From the NCBI RefSeq assembly GCF_001684975.1, contig NZ_MAYH01000023.1, forward strand, positions 496,001-560,000: a stretch of 64,000 nucleotides of DNA, written 5' to 3'. The position numbers and the translations under genes were made by a program. This document shows positions 26,062-33,908 of the stretch, piece after piece; the stretch's first letter is position 1; the number at the start of each line of letters is the position of its first letter. The DNA comes from Chryseobacterium artocarpi. GTDB lineage: Bacteria; Bacteroidota; Bacteroidia; Flavobacteriales; Weeksellaceae. Below the pieces are notes generated by a model. It had not been told where the DNA came from and made no database searches. It was given only the letters and a program-made list of their open reading frames with translations.

Positions 26062-27182
26062 CTAAGATCAAAGTTAAGCTTTATTTTTTGACTTTTCACT
26101 ATTGACATACATGCTAATATATGCCCTTGACTTTCTTCTTTTTCAGTAAGATATTCATTTTCAATCAACTCTACTTCTCCTTCTTCCAATGAACATTCAC
26201 AGCTTCCACAAATTCCGGACTTACATGAGTATGGTACAGGAAACTTTTGAATCAAAAGCTGCTGTAATATTTTATCCTTGTTATCAGGGAGTTGGGTCGT
26301 ATATTTTTTTCCAAGCATGGTAAATTCCACCTCTATATTTTCAATAAGTGGAAATTCTTTTTCTACAGGATAAATATCATCATTAAATTCTTCAAAAAGT
26401 TCAAAGTGAATATTTCTTTTCGGAATTCCGTGATGATAGCAGGCATTAGCAAGTGTCTTGATCATCTCTCCTTTTCCACAGATAAGAACTTCATCCACTG
26501 CATCCCAAATAGTAGATTCTTCATCAGTATCATCAAGGTGAAGAATCTGATTAATGATTAAGTTTAATTTCTTTTCATCCAATCTGCCATAGAAAAACTG
26601 GTCTGCTGTTTTTTCCTGTGAAAAGAAATAAAAAATCTGAAGCCTGTCACCACAAGTTCTGGCAAGGTTATCCAGTTGATCCCGATACACAAGTTCGTCC
26701 GAGCTTTTATTTCCAAAAAACAGAAACAATCTCGTTCTTGGCTCATTGTGAAGAATATTTTTGAAATGGCTTAAGATAGGAGTAATCCCTATTCCTGCCG
26801 CAAAAGCAACAATGGTTCTGAATTCACTCGGTTTTGATACCAACGTGAATCTGCCAGCTGGTTCACTGATCCAAAGTTCATCTTCTTTATTATAATTTTG
26901 AAATAGCTGCGCGGTAGCTCCATCAGGAGAATTTACCTTTATTCCCAAACATATTTTCCCTTCATAAGGTGCAGAAGTCATTGAGTAATCATTAATAACC
27001 TCTTTTCCATGTGATTGAAATTTTACACTTACATATTGTCCAGCTTCGAACTTAAAATTTGCTTTCAAATTCTCAGGAATATCAAACTCCAGAGAAAAAG
27101 TATTTTTGGTCAGCTGTACCTTTTTCGCTATTTTTAACGGATGAAACTTTATAAGTTTCCCTTTATAGATTTGTTGTTCCAT
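26058..27182 (-). CDS. PaaE-like ferredoxin-NADP reductase family oxidoreductase
   Basis: 374 residues with three domains in order: FAD-binding barrel (about 10-110, DYSMTSAP), NAD(P)-binding fold (about 115-255, VAFAAGIGITPILSHFKNI), and a C-terminal plant-type 2Fe-2S ferredoxin (about 285-374) with ligands in CKSGICGSCEC plus a distant Cys in ILACMS. The family passes electrons from NAD(P)H to oxygenases or desaturases; PaaE is one member. No oxygenase gene is adjacent and the partner is unknown. Starts 32 bases from the divergent thioredoxin lipoprotein; the TATTTTTG element at 27192-27199 serves it. Confidence 0.88.
   Translation of the reverse strand: MEQQIYKGKLIKFHPLKIAKKVQLTKNTFSLEFDIPENLKANFKFEAGQYVSVKFQSHGKEVINDYSMTSAPYEGKICLGIKVNSPDGATAQLFQNYNKEDELWISEPAGRFTLVSKPSEFRTIVAFAAGIGITPILSHFKNILHNEPRTRLFLFFGNKSSDELVYRDQLDNLARTCGDRLQIFYFFSQEKTADQFFYGRLDEKKLNLIINQILHLDDTDEESTIWDAVDEVLICGKGEMIKTLANACYHHGIPKRNIHFELFEEFNDDIYPVEKEFPLIENIEVEFTMLGKKYTTQLPDNKDKILQQLLIQKFPVPYSCKSGICGSCECSLEEGEVELIENEYLTEKEESQGHILACMSIVKSQKIKLNFDLS
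27166..27173 (+). promoter_or_regulatory. promoter -7 element (TAGATTTG) for the thioredoxin lipoprotein gene
   Basis: Exact TAnnTTTG, lying within the first codons of the divergent reductase gene, 41 bases before the ATG. Confidence 0.55.
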
Positions 27183-27191
27183 ACTTCAATT

Positions 27192-27199
27192 CAAAAATA
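27192..27199 (-). promoter_or_regulatory. promoter -7 element (TATTTTTG) for the reductase-SanA pair
   Basis: Exact TAnnTTTG on the minus strand, 9 bases before the ATG at 27182. Confidence 0.6.
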
Positions 27200-27214
27200 G
27201 ATAAAAAATAATTT

Positions 27215-27775
27215 ATGAAGAAGATAATTTTGTCAACGTTACTCCTAACTGCTCTTTACAGCTGCAAAAAAGAAGGTCAGAAAACCGAAGAAACAGCTAC
27301 CGCAGATTCACTTTCTGTAACTCAAAACACAACAGCACAAGCGGGTACGTATATTCCTAAAGAACTTTCTCCTGAAAATGTAAGTTTACACCTTGCAAAA
27401 AATAATGATACTTTATATGTCACTAATTTTTTTGCAACATGGTGCGGTCCATGCATGAAGGAAATCCCTAGCTTTAAAAACAAAATGCAGGAATTAAAAG
27501 GTAAGCCTGTTAAATTTACCTTTGTAAACCTTGATGATAAAGCAGATTGGGATGGCGCCGTAAAAGATTTTGTTGTAGAAAACAATCTGGGTGGAAGCGT
27601 AATTTTATTGGACGGTCAGAAATTGGATCAGAATTTCTTTTCCAATAATTTCAAGCAATGGGATGGTGGCTCAATTCCGTTTACTTTCATGAGAAAAGGG
27701 GAACAAACTGATGAATACCTGGGAATGATGACAGAAGAAGTATTGAATTCAAAAATCGATTCTTTCTTAAAGTAA
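27215..27775 (+). CDS. thioredoxin-fold lipoprotein, TlpA-like
   Basis: 186 residues. Lipoprotein signal with lipobox LYSC, a Thr/Glu-rich linker, then a thioredoxin fold with active site WCGPCMKEIPSF and the cis-Pro region GGSIPFTFM. TlpA/ResA-type proteins reduce disulfides on the outer face of the inner membrane or in the periplasm, for example for cytochrome c maturation. The link to ccsBA elsewhere in the window is only suggestive. Followed after 24 bases by the FecCD permease, so it may share its transcript. Confidence 0.88.
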   Translation: MKKIILSTLLLTALYSCKKEGQKTEETATADSLSVTQNTTAQAGTYIPKELSPENVSLHLAKNNDTLYVTNFFATWCGPCMKEIPSFKNKMQELKGKPVKFTFVNLDDKADWDGAVKDFVVENNLGGSVILLDGQKLDQNFFSNNFKQWDGGSIPFTFMRKGEQTDEYLGMMTEEVLNSKIDSFLK

Positions 27776-27799
27776 AACATACAGAACTCTTTCTGAATA

Positions 27800-28771
27800 A
27801 TGTCAAAAAGATTTAAAATCCTGTGTTTATTATTGTCAATTGCAATTATTGCAGTTGCTATCATTAATCTGAACACAGGATTTTTGAGTTTAAGCCTTCA
27901 GGATTTTTTCCAGGACACAGATCAAAGTCAGATAGCGGAAATCCGTATCAACCGTGTATTGGTCATGTTATTGGCGGGGGTCTCTATTCCTACTTCAGGA
28001 TTTCTGATGCAGGAATATTTTCAAAATCCTTTAGCCGGTCCTGATATTTTGGGAATTACATCAGTAGCCAGTTTATCAGTAGCCTTTTACATATTCTTTT
28101 CACATAATATTCTCCTCCCTGAATTTTTACAAAACAGTTTTCTCAGCTTATCTGCAATTGGAGGAAGCTTAGTTCTGATGTTGATTCTACTATCAATGTC
28201 TAATAGATTTCAGGACAAATCTTATCTTATTATTTTCGGTTTTCTCGTATCTGCTTTTGCAGGAGCAATTGTTTCATTACTACAATTTTATGCAGAAAAT
28301 CAAAGTTTAAAAAATTATATTTTATGGTCTTTTGGCGCCAATAATATGGTAACAAGAAACCAGATCTATGTTTTATCAGGATTATTACTGATTGGATTAT
28401 TTTTCTGTTTCAAATCTATAAAACCATTGATTGGAAATTCTTTAGGAACATCTTATGCTCAGAGTTTAGGCGTTAATTTAAGGACCCTAAAATTGTTAAT
28501 TATCGCATCCTCTTCCCTACTTTCCGCATCCATAACCGCATTTTTGGGACCTATTCTGTTCATTGGAATCATTGTTCCTCACTTTTGCAGGTTGATTTAT
28601 AACCCATCAAAATTATGGCAGCAATGGATATTAAATATGTTTCTGGGAATGCTGATTATGATGTTTTTCTCTGTCATTGCTGAAAAAACACATATTCCAT
28701 TGAATGTAATAAGTTCTGTTTTTGGAATTCCTGTGATCTTGCTTATGCTTTTGAAGCAGAATAAAGTATAG
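27800..28771 (+). CDS. FecCD/BtuC-type ABC importer permease
   Basis: 323 residues with about nine to ten hydrophobic helices. Signature parts: RINRVLVMLLAGVSIPTSGFLMQ and NPLAGPDILGITSVA near the N-terminus, GPILFIGIIVPHFCR near the C-terminus. The family imports ferric siderophores, heme or cobalamin. No substrate-binding protein gene is next to it. A matching ATPase gene (29708) follows only after a 936-base stretch of repeats and a GxxExxY gene, so the importer operon appears split. Confidence 0.9.
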   Translation: MSKRFKILCLLLSIAIIAVAIINLNTGFLSLSLQDFFQDTDQSQIAEIRINRVLVMLLAGVSIPTSGFLMQEYFQNPLAGPDILGITSVASLSVAFYIFFSHNILLPEFLQNSFLSLSAIGGSLVLMLILLSMSNRFQDKSYLIIFGFLVSAFAGAIVSLLQFYAENQSLKNYILWSFGANNMVTRNQIYVLSGLLLIGLFFCFKSIKPLIGNSLGTSYAQSLGVNLRTLKLLIIASSSLLSASITAFLGPILFIGIIVPHFCRLIYNPSKLWQQWILNMFLGMLIMMFFSVIAEKTHIPLNVISSVFGIPVILLMLLKQNKV

Positions 28772-28780
28772 TTTTTTCTG

Positions 28781-28955
28781 TTGGAAAACGCAAAGACGTA
28801 AGTTTTTTAAGTATTCACCTGCTTTAAGACGCAAAGGTTTTATCTCCGATAAAATTTAACAATACATAAATAAAACTCACACTTGCTGAAAATCTTCGAT
28901 TTTCTTGCGCCTTAAAAATATTTACAATGTATAATAAATCTTTGCGTCTTTGCGA
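28781..28955 (+). repeat. intergenic hairpin repeat, copy 1
   Basis: About 175 bp with terminal inverted repeats: CGCAAAGACG at the left (from 28789) and its complement CGTCTTTGCG at the right end (to about 28954). Inside are two short perfect hairpins, TTTTATC-TCC-GATAAAA (28838-28854) and GAAAATC-TTC-GATTTTC (28888-28904). Copy 2 follows in the same direction. The reading frames in this stretch are by-products of the repeat. Confidence 0.75.
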
Positions 28956-29013
28956 TATAAAACAATTTAATCTAGTTCTCTTAAATAAGAACTGAATATT
29001 ATTTTTTATTTTG

Positions 29014-29158
29014 TTGAAAAAACGCAATGACGCAAGGTTTTTAAGCATTCACTCTGCTTTAAGGCGCAAAGATTTTATCTCCGATAAAATTTAATAATAT
29101 ATTAGATAAAACCTTACACTTGCTGAAAATCTTCGATTTTCTTGCACTCTAAAAATAA
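29014..29158 (+). repeat. intergenic hairpin repeat, copy 2 (right end degenerate)
   Basis: Direct repeat of the 28781 unit. Both internal hairpins are conserved exactly (29073-29089 and 29125-29141) while sequence between them has drifted. The right terminal CGTCTTTGCG is missing, so the copy is truncated or decayed. It ends about 75 bases before the GxxExxY start. Confidence 0.75.
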
Positions 29159-29231
29159 ATACAACAAAAAAACTTTCACCTCTGTGTTTATACAAACAAT
29201 CCTTATATTTATAAGTATAAAAACACAACAA

Positions 29232-29609
29232 ATGACAGAAAATGAAATATCAAAAATTGTTTTTGAGACTGGATTAAAGATTCATAAAAAGCTTGGAGCA
29301 GGATTATTTGAACACGTTTATGAAGAATGTCTATTTTATGAGTTAACAAAATCAGGGCTTTTTATAGAAAAGCAAAAACTACTTCCAATAATATATGAAG
29401 ATTTAAGAATAGAAAATGCTTTCAGACTTGATATCATTATAGAGAACAAAGTTATTTTAGAAATAAAAACGGTAGATTATATCAGTTCTAATCATAAAGC
29501 ACAACTTTTAACTTATTTAAAAATGACCAATTGCAAACTAGGCATGCTTCTCAACTTTCAATCTGATGTTTTCAAAAATGGAGTTACAAGAATGGCTAAT
29601 CATTTATAA
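29232..29609 (+). CDS. GxxExxY family protein
   Basis: 125 residues. Shows the name-giving motif GLFEHVY after HKKLGA, then IIYEDLRIENAFRLDIIIEN with a conserved D, and VILEIKTVDYISSNHKAQLL, the core E-x-K pattern of the PD-(D/E)XK nuclease fold. The family is widespread in Bacteroidota, often as single genes in otherwise unrelated operons; its function is not established. ATG at 29232 starts the conserved region; an earlier in-frame ATG (29142) lies in the repeat and adds non-homologous residues. Its place between the two genes of an ABC importer suggests insertion. Confidence 0.85.
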   Translation: MTENEISKIVFETGLKIHKKLGAGLFEHVYEECLFYELTKSGLFIEKQKLLPIIYEDLRIENAFRLDIIIENKVILEIKTVDYISSNHKAQLLTYLKMTNCKLGMLLNFQSDVFKNGVTRMANHL

Positions 29610-29659
29610 TTAAAAAGAATTATTTTTATCTCCATTCCATTCTTTGCCTGATAAAACAG

Positions 29660-29667
29660 TATTTTTG
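29660..29667 (+). promoter_or_regulatory. promoter -7 element (TATTTTTG) for the ABC ATPase gene
   Basis: Exact TAnnTTTG, 40 bases before the ATG, downstream of the inserted genes; it would let the ATPase be expressed apart from the permease. Confidence 0.55.
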
Positions 29668-29707
29668 TACAACATTTTAAAGCCTTACGGTTTAGTCAAT
29701 ACCAATC

Positions 29708-30631
29708 ATGCACTTACAAATCAAACGAGCCAATATCGGATACAACAAAACTTTAATTTCAAATGCCAACGCAGGTTTGAATCTTGGAGATGTTTGCTTA
29801 TTGATTGGAAATAATGGTGTAGGGAAAACTACCTTAATCAAATCTATACTTCATCAGATTCCTTTATTAAATGGTGATATATTGATCAATGATAAAAATG
29901 TAAAAAATCTTTCTGTAAAAGAAATTGCTGAGAATATTGCTATTGTCTTTTCAAAATCGGTAATTCCGCAACATTACACGGTTGAGGATCTTATTTCACT
30001 GGGAAAATACATTTACTATCCTTTTTATTTTGAACTAAAAAAAGAAGACCGTGAAGAAGTAGCGCATATCATTGACGAACTGGATTTAACTCAATACAGA
30101 TATACCCTTCTCAAAAATCTTTCGGACGGGAATCTTCAAAAAGCTTTTATTGGTCGTGCTATAACCCAGAACTCTCCTATTATTATTCTGGATGAACCCA
30201 CCACTCATCTGGATGAGAAAAATAAGATCATTATCCTTAAAACATTAAGAAGACTTGCCAAAGAACAGAATAAGCTGATTCTATTTTCCTCACATGACTG
30301 GCGACTTGCCAAGGAATTCGCTGATAAAATATGGTACGTCAAAAATATACAACTGCATACGGGAATTGTGGAGGACATTTTACTTCAGCATGATGAACTT
30401 ACCAATGCTTCTTTATTTCAGATGCATGAAAATTTTGTTCCGCCTCATATTTCTGCACCTCCAGTTCAGAAAGAAATGTTGTATTCTTTACTACAAAAAA
30501 ACTTCTCAAAAGACCTTTCAGCACTTAATTTTGAGTTTCAGAACAACTTTTGGGTAATTTCTAACGATTCCACGAAATACGAATGTGAATCTTTTGAAGA
30601 AATCATTAAATCACTCGTAAACATTTATTAA
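29708..30631 (+). CDS. FecE-type ABC transporter ATPase
   Basis: 307 residues. Walker A GNNGVGKTT, signature LSDGNLQKAFIGRAI (degenerate from LSGGQ: the second position is Asp), Walker B IIILDEPTTHLD, H-loop SSHDWR. FecE/BtuD-type ATPases energise import of iron complexes or cobalamin. The protein has about 60 extra C-terminal residues beyond the usual 255. It probably pairs with the FecCD permease at 27800-28771, from which it is separated by repeats and a GxxExxY gene. No binding-protein gene is seen. Confidence 0.88.
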   Translation: MHLQIKRANIGYNKTLISNANAGLNLGDVCLLIGNNGVGKTTLIKSILHQIPLLNGDILINDKNVKNLSVKEIAENIAIVFSKSVIPQHYTVEDLISLGKYIYYPFYFELKKEDREEVAHIIDELDLTQYRYTLLKNLSDGNLQKAFIGRAITQNSPIIILDEPTTHLDEKNKIIILKTLRRLAKEQNKLILFSSHDWRLAKEFADKIWYVKNIQLHTGIVEDILLQHDELTNASLFQMHENFVPPHISAPPVQKEMLYSLLQKNFSKDLSALNFEFQNNFWVISNDSTKYECESFEEIIKSLVNIY

Positions 30632-30657
30632 TCTGCCATTTTCTTTGATTATTCCAC

Positions 30658-30677
30658 ATACTATGCATGCATAGTAT
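30658..30677. promoter_or_regulatory. palindromic operator 1 for the MarR gene
   Basis: Perfect 20-bp palindrome ATACTATGCATGCATAGTAT, 83 bp upstream of a near-identical second copy (30741-30760). Confidence 0.65.
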
Positions 30678-30740
30678 TATGCAAATCATACAATTTAATC
30701 TGTTTATTTTCAATCTATTAACAAAATTTAACGTTAATAA

Positions 30741-30760
30741 ATACTATGCATGCATAATAT
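30741..30760. promoter_or_regulatory. palindromic operator 2 for the MarR gene
   Basis: ATACTATGCATGCATAATAT, one mismatch to operator 1. It ends four bases before the -7 element at 30765, i.e. between the -33 and -7 positions, a repressor location. Confidence 0.7.
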
Positions 30761-30764
30761 TTAC

Positions 30765-30772
30765 TAAATTTG
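30765..30772 (+). promoter_or_regulatory. promoter -7 element (TAAATTTG) for marR-fadNAE
   Basis: Exact TAnnTTTG. It overlaps the upstream TTG reading start (30770), so translation must begin at the ATG pair 30794/30797. Confidence 0.65.
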
Positions 30773-30793
30773 GGTAAAACCATTAGCGCAAAA

Positions 30794-31249
30794 ATGATGG
30801 ATAATAATAAGGAAAAAATAGAAAACGTAGACTTAATTTTAAAACAGACCTGGTTGGCTGTTTCTAAAATGTACACAGAATTGGCTCAGGAGCATGACTC
30901 CACAGCTGTACAAGCCCTCACCCTTCTTAAAATTGATCCCAAAGAAGGAACAAGAAGCACAAATCTTGGACCTAAGATGGCTATTGAACCCACTTCCCTC
31001 ACGAGAATCATTAAACTTCTGGAAGACAACGGATATATCTATAAAGAGAAAACCACTACTGATAAAAGAGAAGTGATTATCAAACTTACAGATAAAGGAT
31101 TAAACTCCAGAAATATGTCTAAAGAAGTCGTGGTTAACTTTAATAAGAAGGTAATGGAAAAGATTTCTCAGGAGAAGATGGATACATTTAAGGATGTGAT
31201 GACAGAGATCATGAAAATAGCCAATGAGCTCTTAAATAATAGGAAATAA
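30794..31249 (+). CDS. MarR family regulator at the head of the beta-oxidation cluster
   Basis: 151 residues. Winged helix with STNLGPKMAIEPTSLTRIIKL as the recognition part and the wing EKTTTDKREVIIKLTDKG; helices at both ends for dimerisation. Two near-identical 20-bp palindromes upstream, one inside the promoter, suggest that it represses itself and the genes behind it. The next gene, fadN, follows after 52 bases. By analogy to fatty-acid-responsive repressors (FadR), acyl-CoA would be a logical signal, but nothing in the sequence shows the ligand. The ATG at 30797 is an equally good start. Confidence 0.88.
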   Translation: MMDNNKEKIENVDLILKQTWLAVSKMYTELAQEHDSTAVQALTLLKIDPKEGTRSTNLGPKMAIEPTSLTRIIKLLEDNGYIYKEKTTTDKREVIIKLTDKGLNSRNMSKEVVVNFNKKVMEKISQEKMDTFKDVMTEIMKIANELLNNRK

Positions 31250-31301
31250 TTACAATGAAACCGTAAGGTTACATAACCTTTCAAATAATTAAAATTTACA
31301 T

Positions 31302-33695
31302 ATGAAAAGAAGAATCAAACATGTAACGGTTCTTGGTTCAGGAATTATGGGTAGCGGTATTGCGGCTCACTTCGCCAATATTGGTGTGGAAGTGTCACTT
31401 TTAGATATTGTACCTTTTGAACTGACTGAAGCTGAACAGAAAAAAGGTTTGACCAAAGAAGATAAGGCAGTAAGAAACAGAATTGCTACCGAAAACTTTG
31501 AAAAACTTAAGAAATCAAGCCCTGCACTTCTTTACTCTCCAAAGTTTGCAGACAGAATCAAAGTCGGAAATTTCGATGATGATTTACAGAAAATAAAAAA
31601 TACAGACTGGATCATTGAAGTAGTAGTAGAAAGACTTGACATTAAAAAGTCCGTATACGAAAAAATTGAACAGTTCAGAAAACCGGGAACATTAATTTCT
31701 TCTAATACATCCGGTATTCCAATCCATTTATTGACAGAAGGAAGAAGCGAAGATTTCAAAAAATACTTTGCAGGAACTCACTTCTTCAATCCGGTAAGAT
31801 ATCTTCCTCTTCTTGAGATCATTCCAACTAACGATACAGATCCTGAGATCATAGACTTCTATATGAACTATGGAGCTAAATTCTTAGGCAAAACGACCGT
31901 TTTAGCAAAAGACACTCCTGCTTTCATCGCAAACAGAATTGGGGTATTTTCTATGATGGATCTTCTTCATAATGTACAGAAATTAGGACTTACAGTTTCT
32001 GAGGTTGATAAATTAACAGGTCCTGTTATCGGTCGTCCAAAATCTGCTACATTCAGAACAGCTGATGTTGTAGGTCTTGATACCTTGGTAATGGTGGCTA
32101 ACGGAGTTCGTCAAAGCGGTGCTGAAGCGAATGACTTTAATGATGTATTTGCTCTTCCTGACTATATCCAAAAAATGATGGATAATAAATGGTTAGGTTC
32201 AAAAACAGAACAAGGATTTTACAAAAAAGTGAAAAATGCGGAAGGAAAATCTGAAATTCACGGATTGAATCTTGATACACTAGAATATGAACTTCAAGGA
32301 AAATCGTCATTCCCTACTCTTGAATTAACTAAAGCTATTGATAAACCTATCGACAGATTCAAAGTACTGATTGGAGGTAAAGATAAAGCAGGTGAACTAT
32401 ACAGAAAGTCTTTAGGAGCATTATTCGCTTATGTTTCTCATAAAGTTCCTGAAATTTCTGATGAAGTTTACAAAATTGACGATGCCATGAGAGCTGGTTT
32501 CGGATGGGAAAACGGTCCGTTTGAAATCTGGGACGCTGTAGGTGTTCAGAAAGGTATCGAATTAGCTAAAGATGCTGGTTACGAAGTTTCAGACTGGGTA
32601 AAAAATGTAGAGACTTTCTATAAAGTTAATGAAGAAGGACAAAGCATTTACGTTGATAAAAATTCAGGAGAATACAACAAAATTCCTGGACAGGATGCTT
32701 TCATTATCCTTGATAATATCAGAAAAAATAAAACACTTTGGAGCAATTCAGGTGCTGCAATTCTTGATTTAGGTGATGGTATCATCAACTTCGAGATCCG
32801 TTCAAAAATGAACTCTCTTGGAGGCGAAGTTCTTGATGGATTAAACCGAGCAATTGATTTAGCTGAAAAAGAATATGATGGGCTTGTAGTAGGAAACCAA
32901 GGAGCGAACTTCTCTGTAGGTGCCAACCTTGCTATGATCCTTATGATGGCTATTGAGCAAGATTGGGATGATCTGAATATGGCTATTGCTTACTTCCAGA
33001 AATCTATGATGAGGGTTCGTTACTCTTCTATTCCTGTAGTAGTTGCTCCACACGGAATGACTTTAGGTGGTGGTTGCGAAATGACCATGCACGCAGACAG
33101 AGTGGTTGCAGCAGCAGAAACTTATATCGGACTGGTAGAAACCGGAGTAGGTGTAATCCCTGGTGGTGGTGGAACTAAAGAACTTACCCTAAGAACTTCC
33201 AGAGAATTCCACAGTGATGACGTTAAGAACAACAGACTTCGTGATGCTTTCATGAACATTGCAATGGGTAAAGTAGCCACTTCAGCATATGAAGCTTACG
33301 ACATGGGAATCCTTGAAAAAGGTAAAGACATTGTTTCTGTAAGCAAAAACAGACAGATTGCTGAAGCTAAAAAAGTAGCAAAACTATTAGCAGAACAAGG
33401 ATATACTCAGCCTATCGAGCAAAAAGTAAAAGTTCTTGGTAAAGATGCATTAGGAATGTTCTACGTAGGAACAGATCAGATGCTTACCGGAAACTATATT
33501 TCAGCACATGATAAAAAGATTGCAGACAAACTAGCCAACGTAATGGTAGGTGGAAACTTATCTGAGCCAACAGTAGTTACTGAACAATATTTATTGAACC
33601 TTGAAAGAGAAACATTCCTTCAGCTTTGTGGTGAAAGAAAAACTTTAGAGAGAATTCAGTATATGCTACAGAATGGTAAGCCGCTAAGAAACTAG
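31302..33695 (+). CDS. fadN: 3-hydroxyacyl-CoA dehydrogenase / enoyl-CoA hydratase, FadN-like
   Basis: 797 residues. N-terminal NAD-binding fold (VTVLGSGIMGSGIAAHFANI), the HAD signature region (FFNPVRYLPLLEIIP, AKDTPAFIANRIGVF), then a C-terminal crotonase domain (from about 490: VVGNQGANFSVGANLAMILM, VAPHGMTLGGGCEMTMHADR, TGVGVIPGGGGTKE). This dehydrogenase-first order and length match B. subtilis FadN (about 789), opposite to E. coli FadB. It catalyses hydration and oxidation steps of fatty-acid beta-oxidation. fadA and fadE follow in the same direction. Confidence 0.92.
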   Translation: MKRRIKHVTVLGSGIMGSGIAAHFANIGVEVSLLDIVPFELTEAEQKKGLTKEDKAVRNRIATENFEKLKKSSPALLYSPKFADRIKVGNFDDDLQKIKNTDWIIEVVVERLDIKKSVYEKIEQFRKPGTLISSNTSGIPIHLLTEGRSEDFKKYFAGTHFFNPVRYLPLLEIIPTNDTDPEIIDFYMNYGAKFLGKTTVLAKDTPAFIANRIGVFSMMDLLHNVQKLGLTVSEVDKLTGPVIGRPKSATFRTADVVGLDTLVMVANGVRQSGAEANDFNDVFALPDYIQKMMDNKWLGSKTEQGFYKKVKNAEGKSEIHGLNLDTLEYELQGKSSFPTLELTKAIDKPIDRFKVLIGGKDKAGELYRKSLGALFAYVSHKVPEISDEVYKIDDAMRAGFGWENGPFEIWDAVGVQKGIELAKDAGYEVSDWVKNVETFYKVNEEGQSIYVDKNSGEYNKIPGQDAFIILDNIRKNKTLWSNSGAAILDLGDGIINFEIRSKMNSLGGEVLDGLNRAIDLAEKEYDGLVVGNQGANFSVGANLAMILMMAIEQDWDDLNMAIAYFQKSMMRVRYSSIPVVVAPHGMTLGGGCEMTMHADRVVAAAETYIGLVETGVGVIPGGGGTKELTLRTSREFHSDDVKNNRLRDAFMNIAMGKVATSAYEAYDMGILEKGKDIVSVSKNRQIAEAKKVAKLLAEQGYTQPIEQKVKVLGKDALGMFYVGTDQMLTGNYISAHDKKIADKLANVMVGGNLSEPTVVTEQYLLNLERETFLQLCGERKTLERIQYMLQNGKPLRN

Positions 33696-33699
33696 CAGA

Positions 33700-33823
33700 A
33701 AGCTCCGTAGGAGCGAATCAATTGGCAGGAAGGATATGAAGCTTTTTCTTACTCTAAAAGCAGTGTTGATTCGGTATATTTATTTGAATGGATCGAAGAT
33801 TAACAGGTCGCTCTTACGGAGCT
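33700..33823. mobile_element. 124-bp element with inverted ends and a RAYT transposase fragment
   Basis: Ends AGCTCCGTAGGAGCGA (33700-33715) and TCGCTCTTACGGAGCT (33808-33823) are inverted repeats with one mismatch. Between them, the plus frame from 33713 to 33784 reads R-I-N-W-Q-E-G-Y-E-A-F-S-Y-S-K-S-S-V-D and then VYFI before a stop at 33785-33787. WQxGYxAFSxSxS...V is the C-terminal signature of REP-associated Y1 (IS200-like) transposases. There is no start, HUH motif or full domain, so this is a remnant, lying between fadN and fadA. Confidence 0.6.
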
Positions 33824-33908
33824 CCCCAAAAAAGCATAAACAATCAGCGATGAACAGTTTACCTCTCCGAGGCAAAATCTTTCAAAAACAATTTAATTAA
33901 ACAAAAAA

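Noticed and set aside
28631..29048. Minus-strand ORFs across the repeats after the FecCD permease
   Set aside because: They arise from repeat sequence and the antisense of the permease gene.
29142..29231. 30-residue N-terminal extension of the GxxExxY protein
   Set aside because: It lies partly in the repeat and precedes the conserved start MTENEISK.
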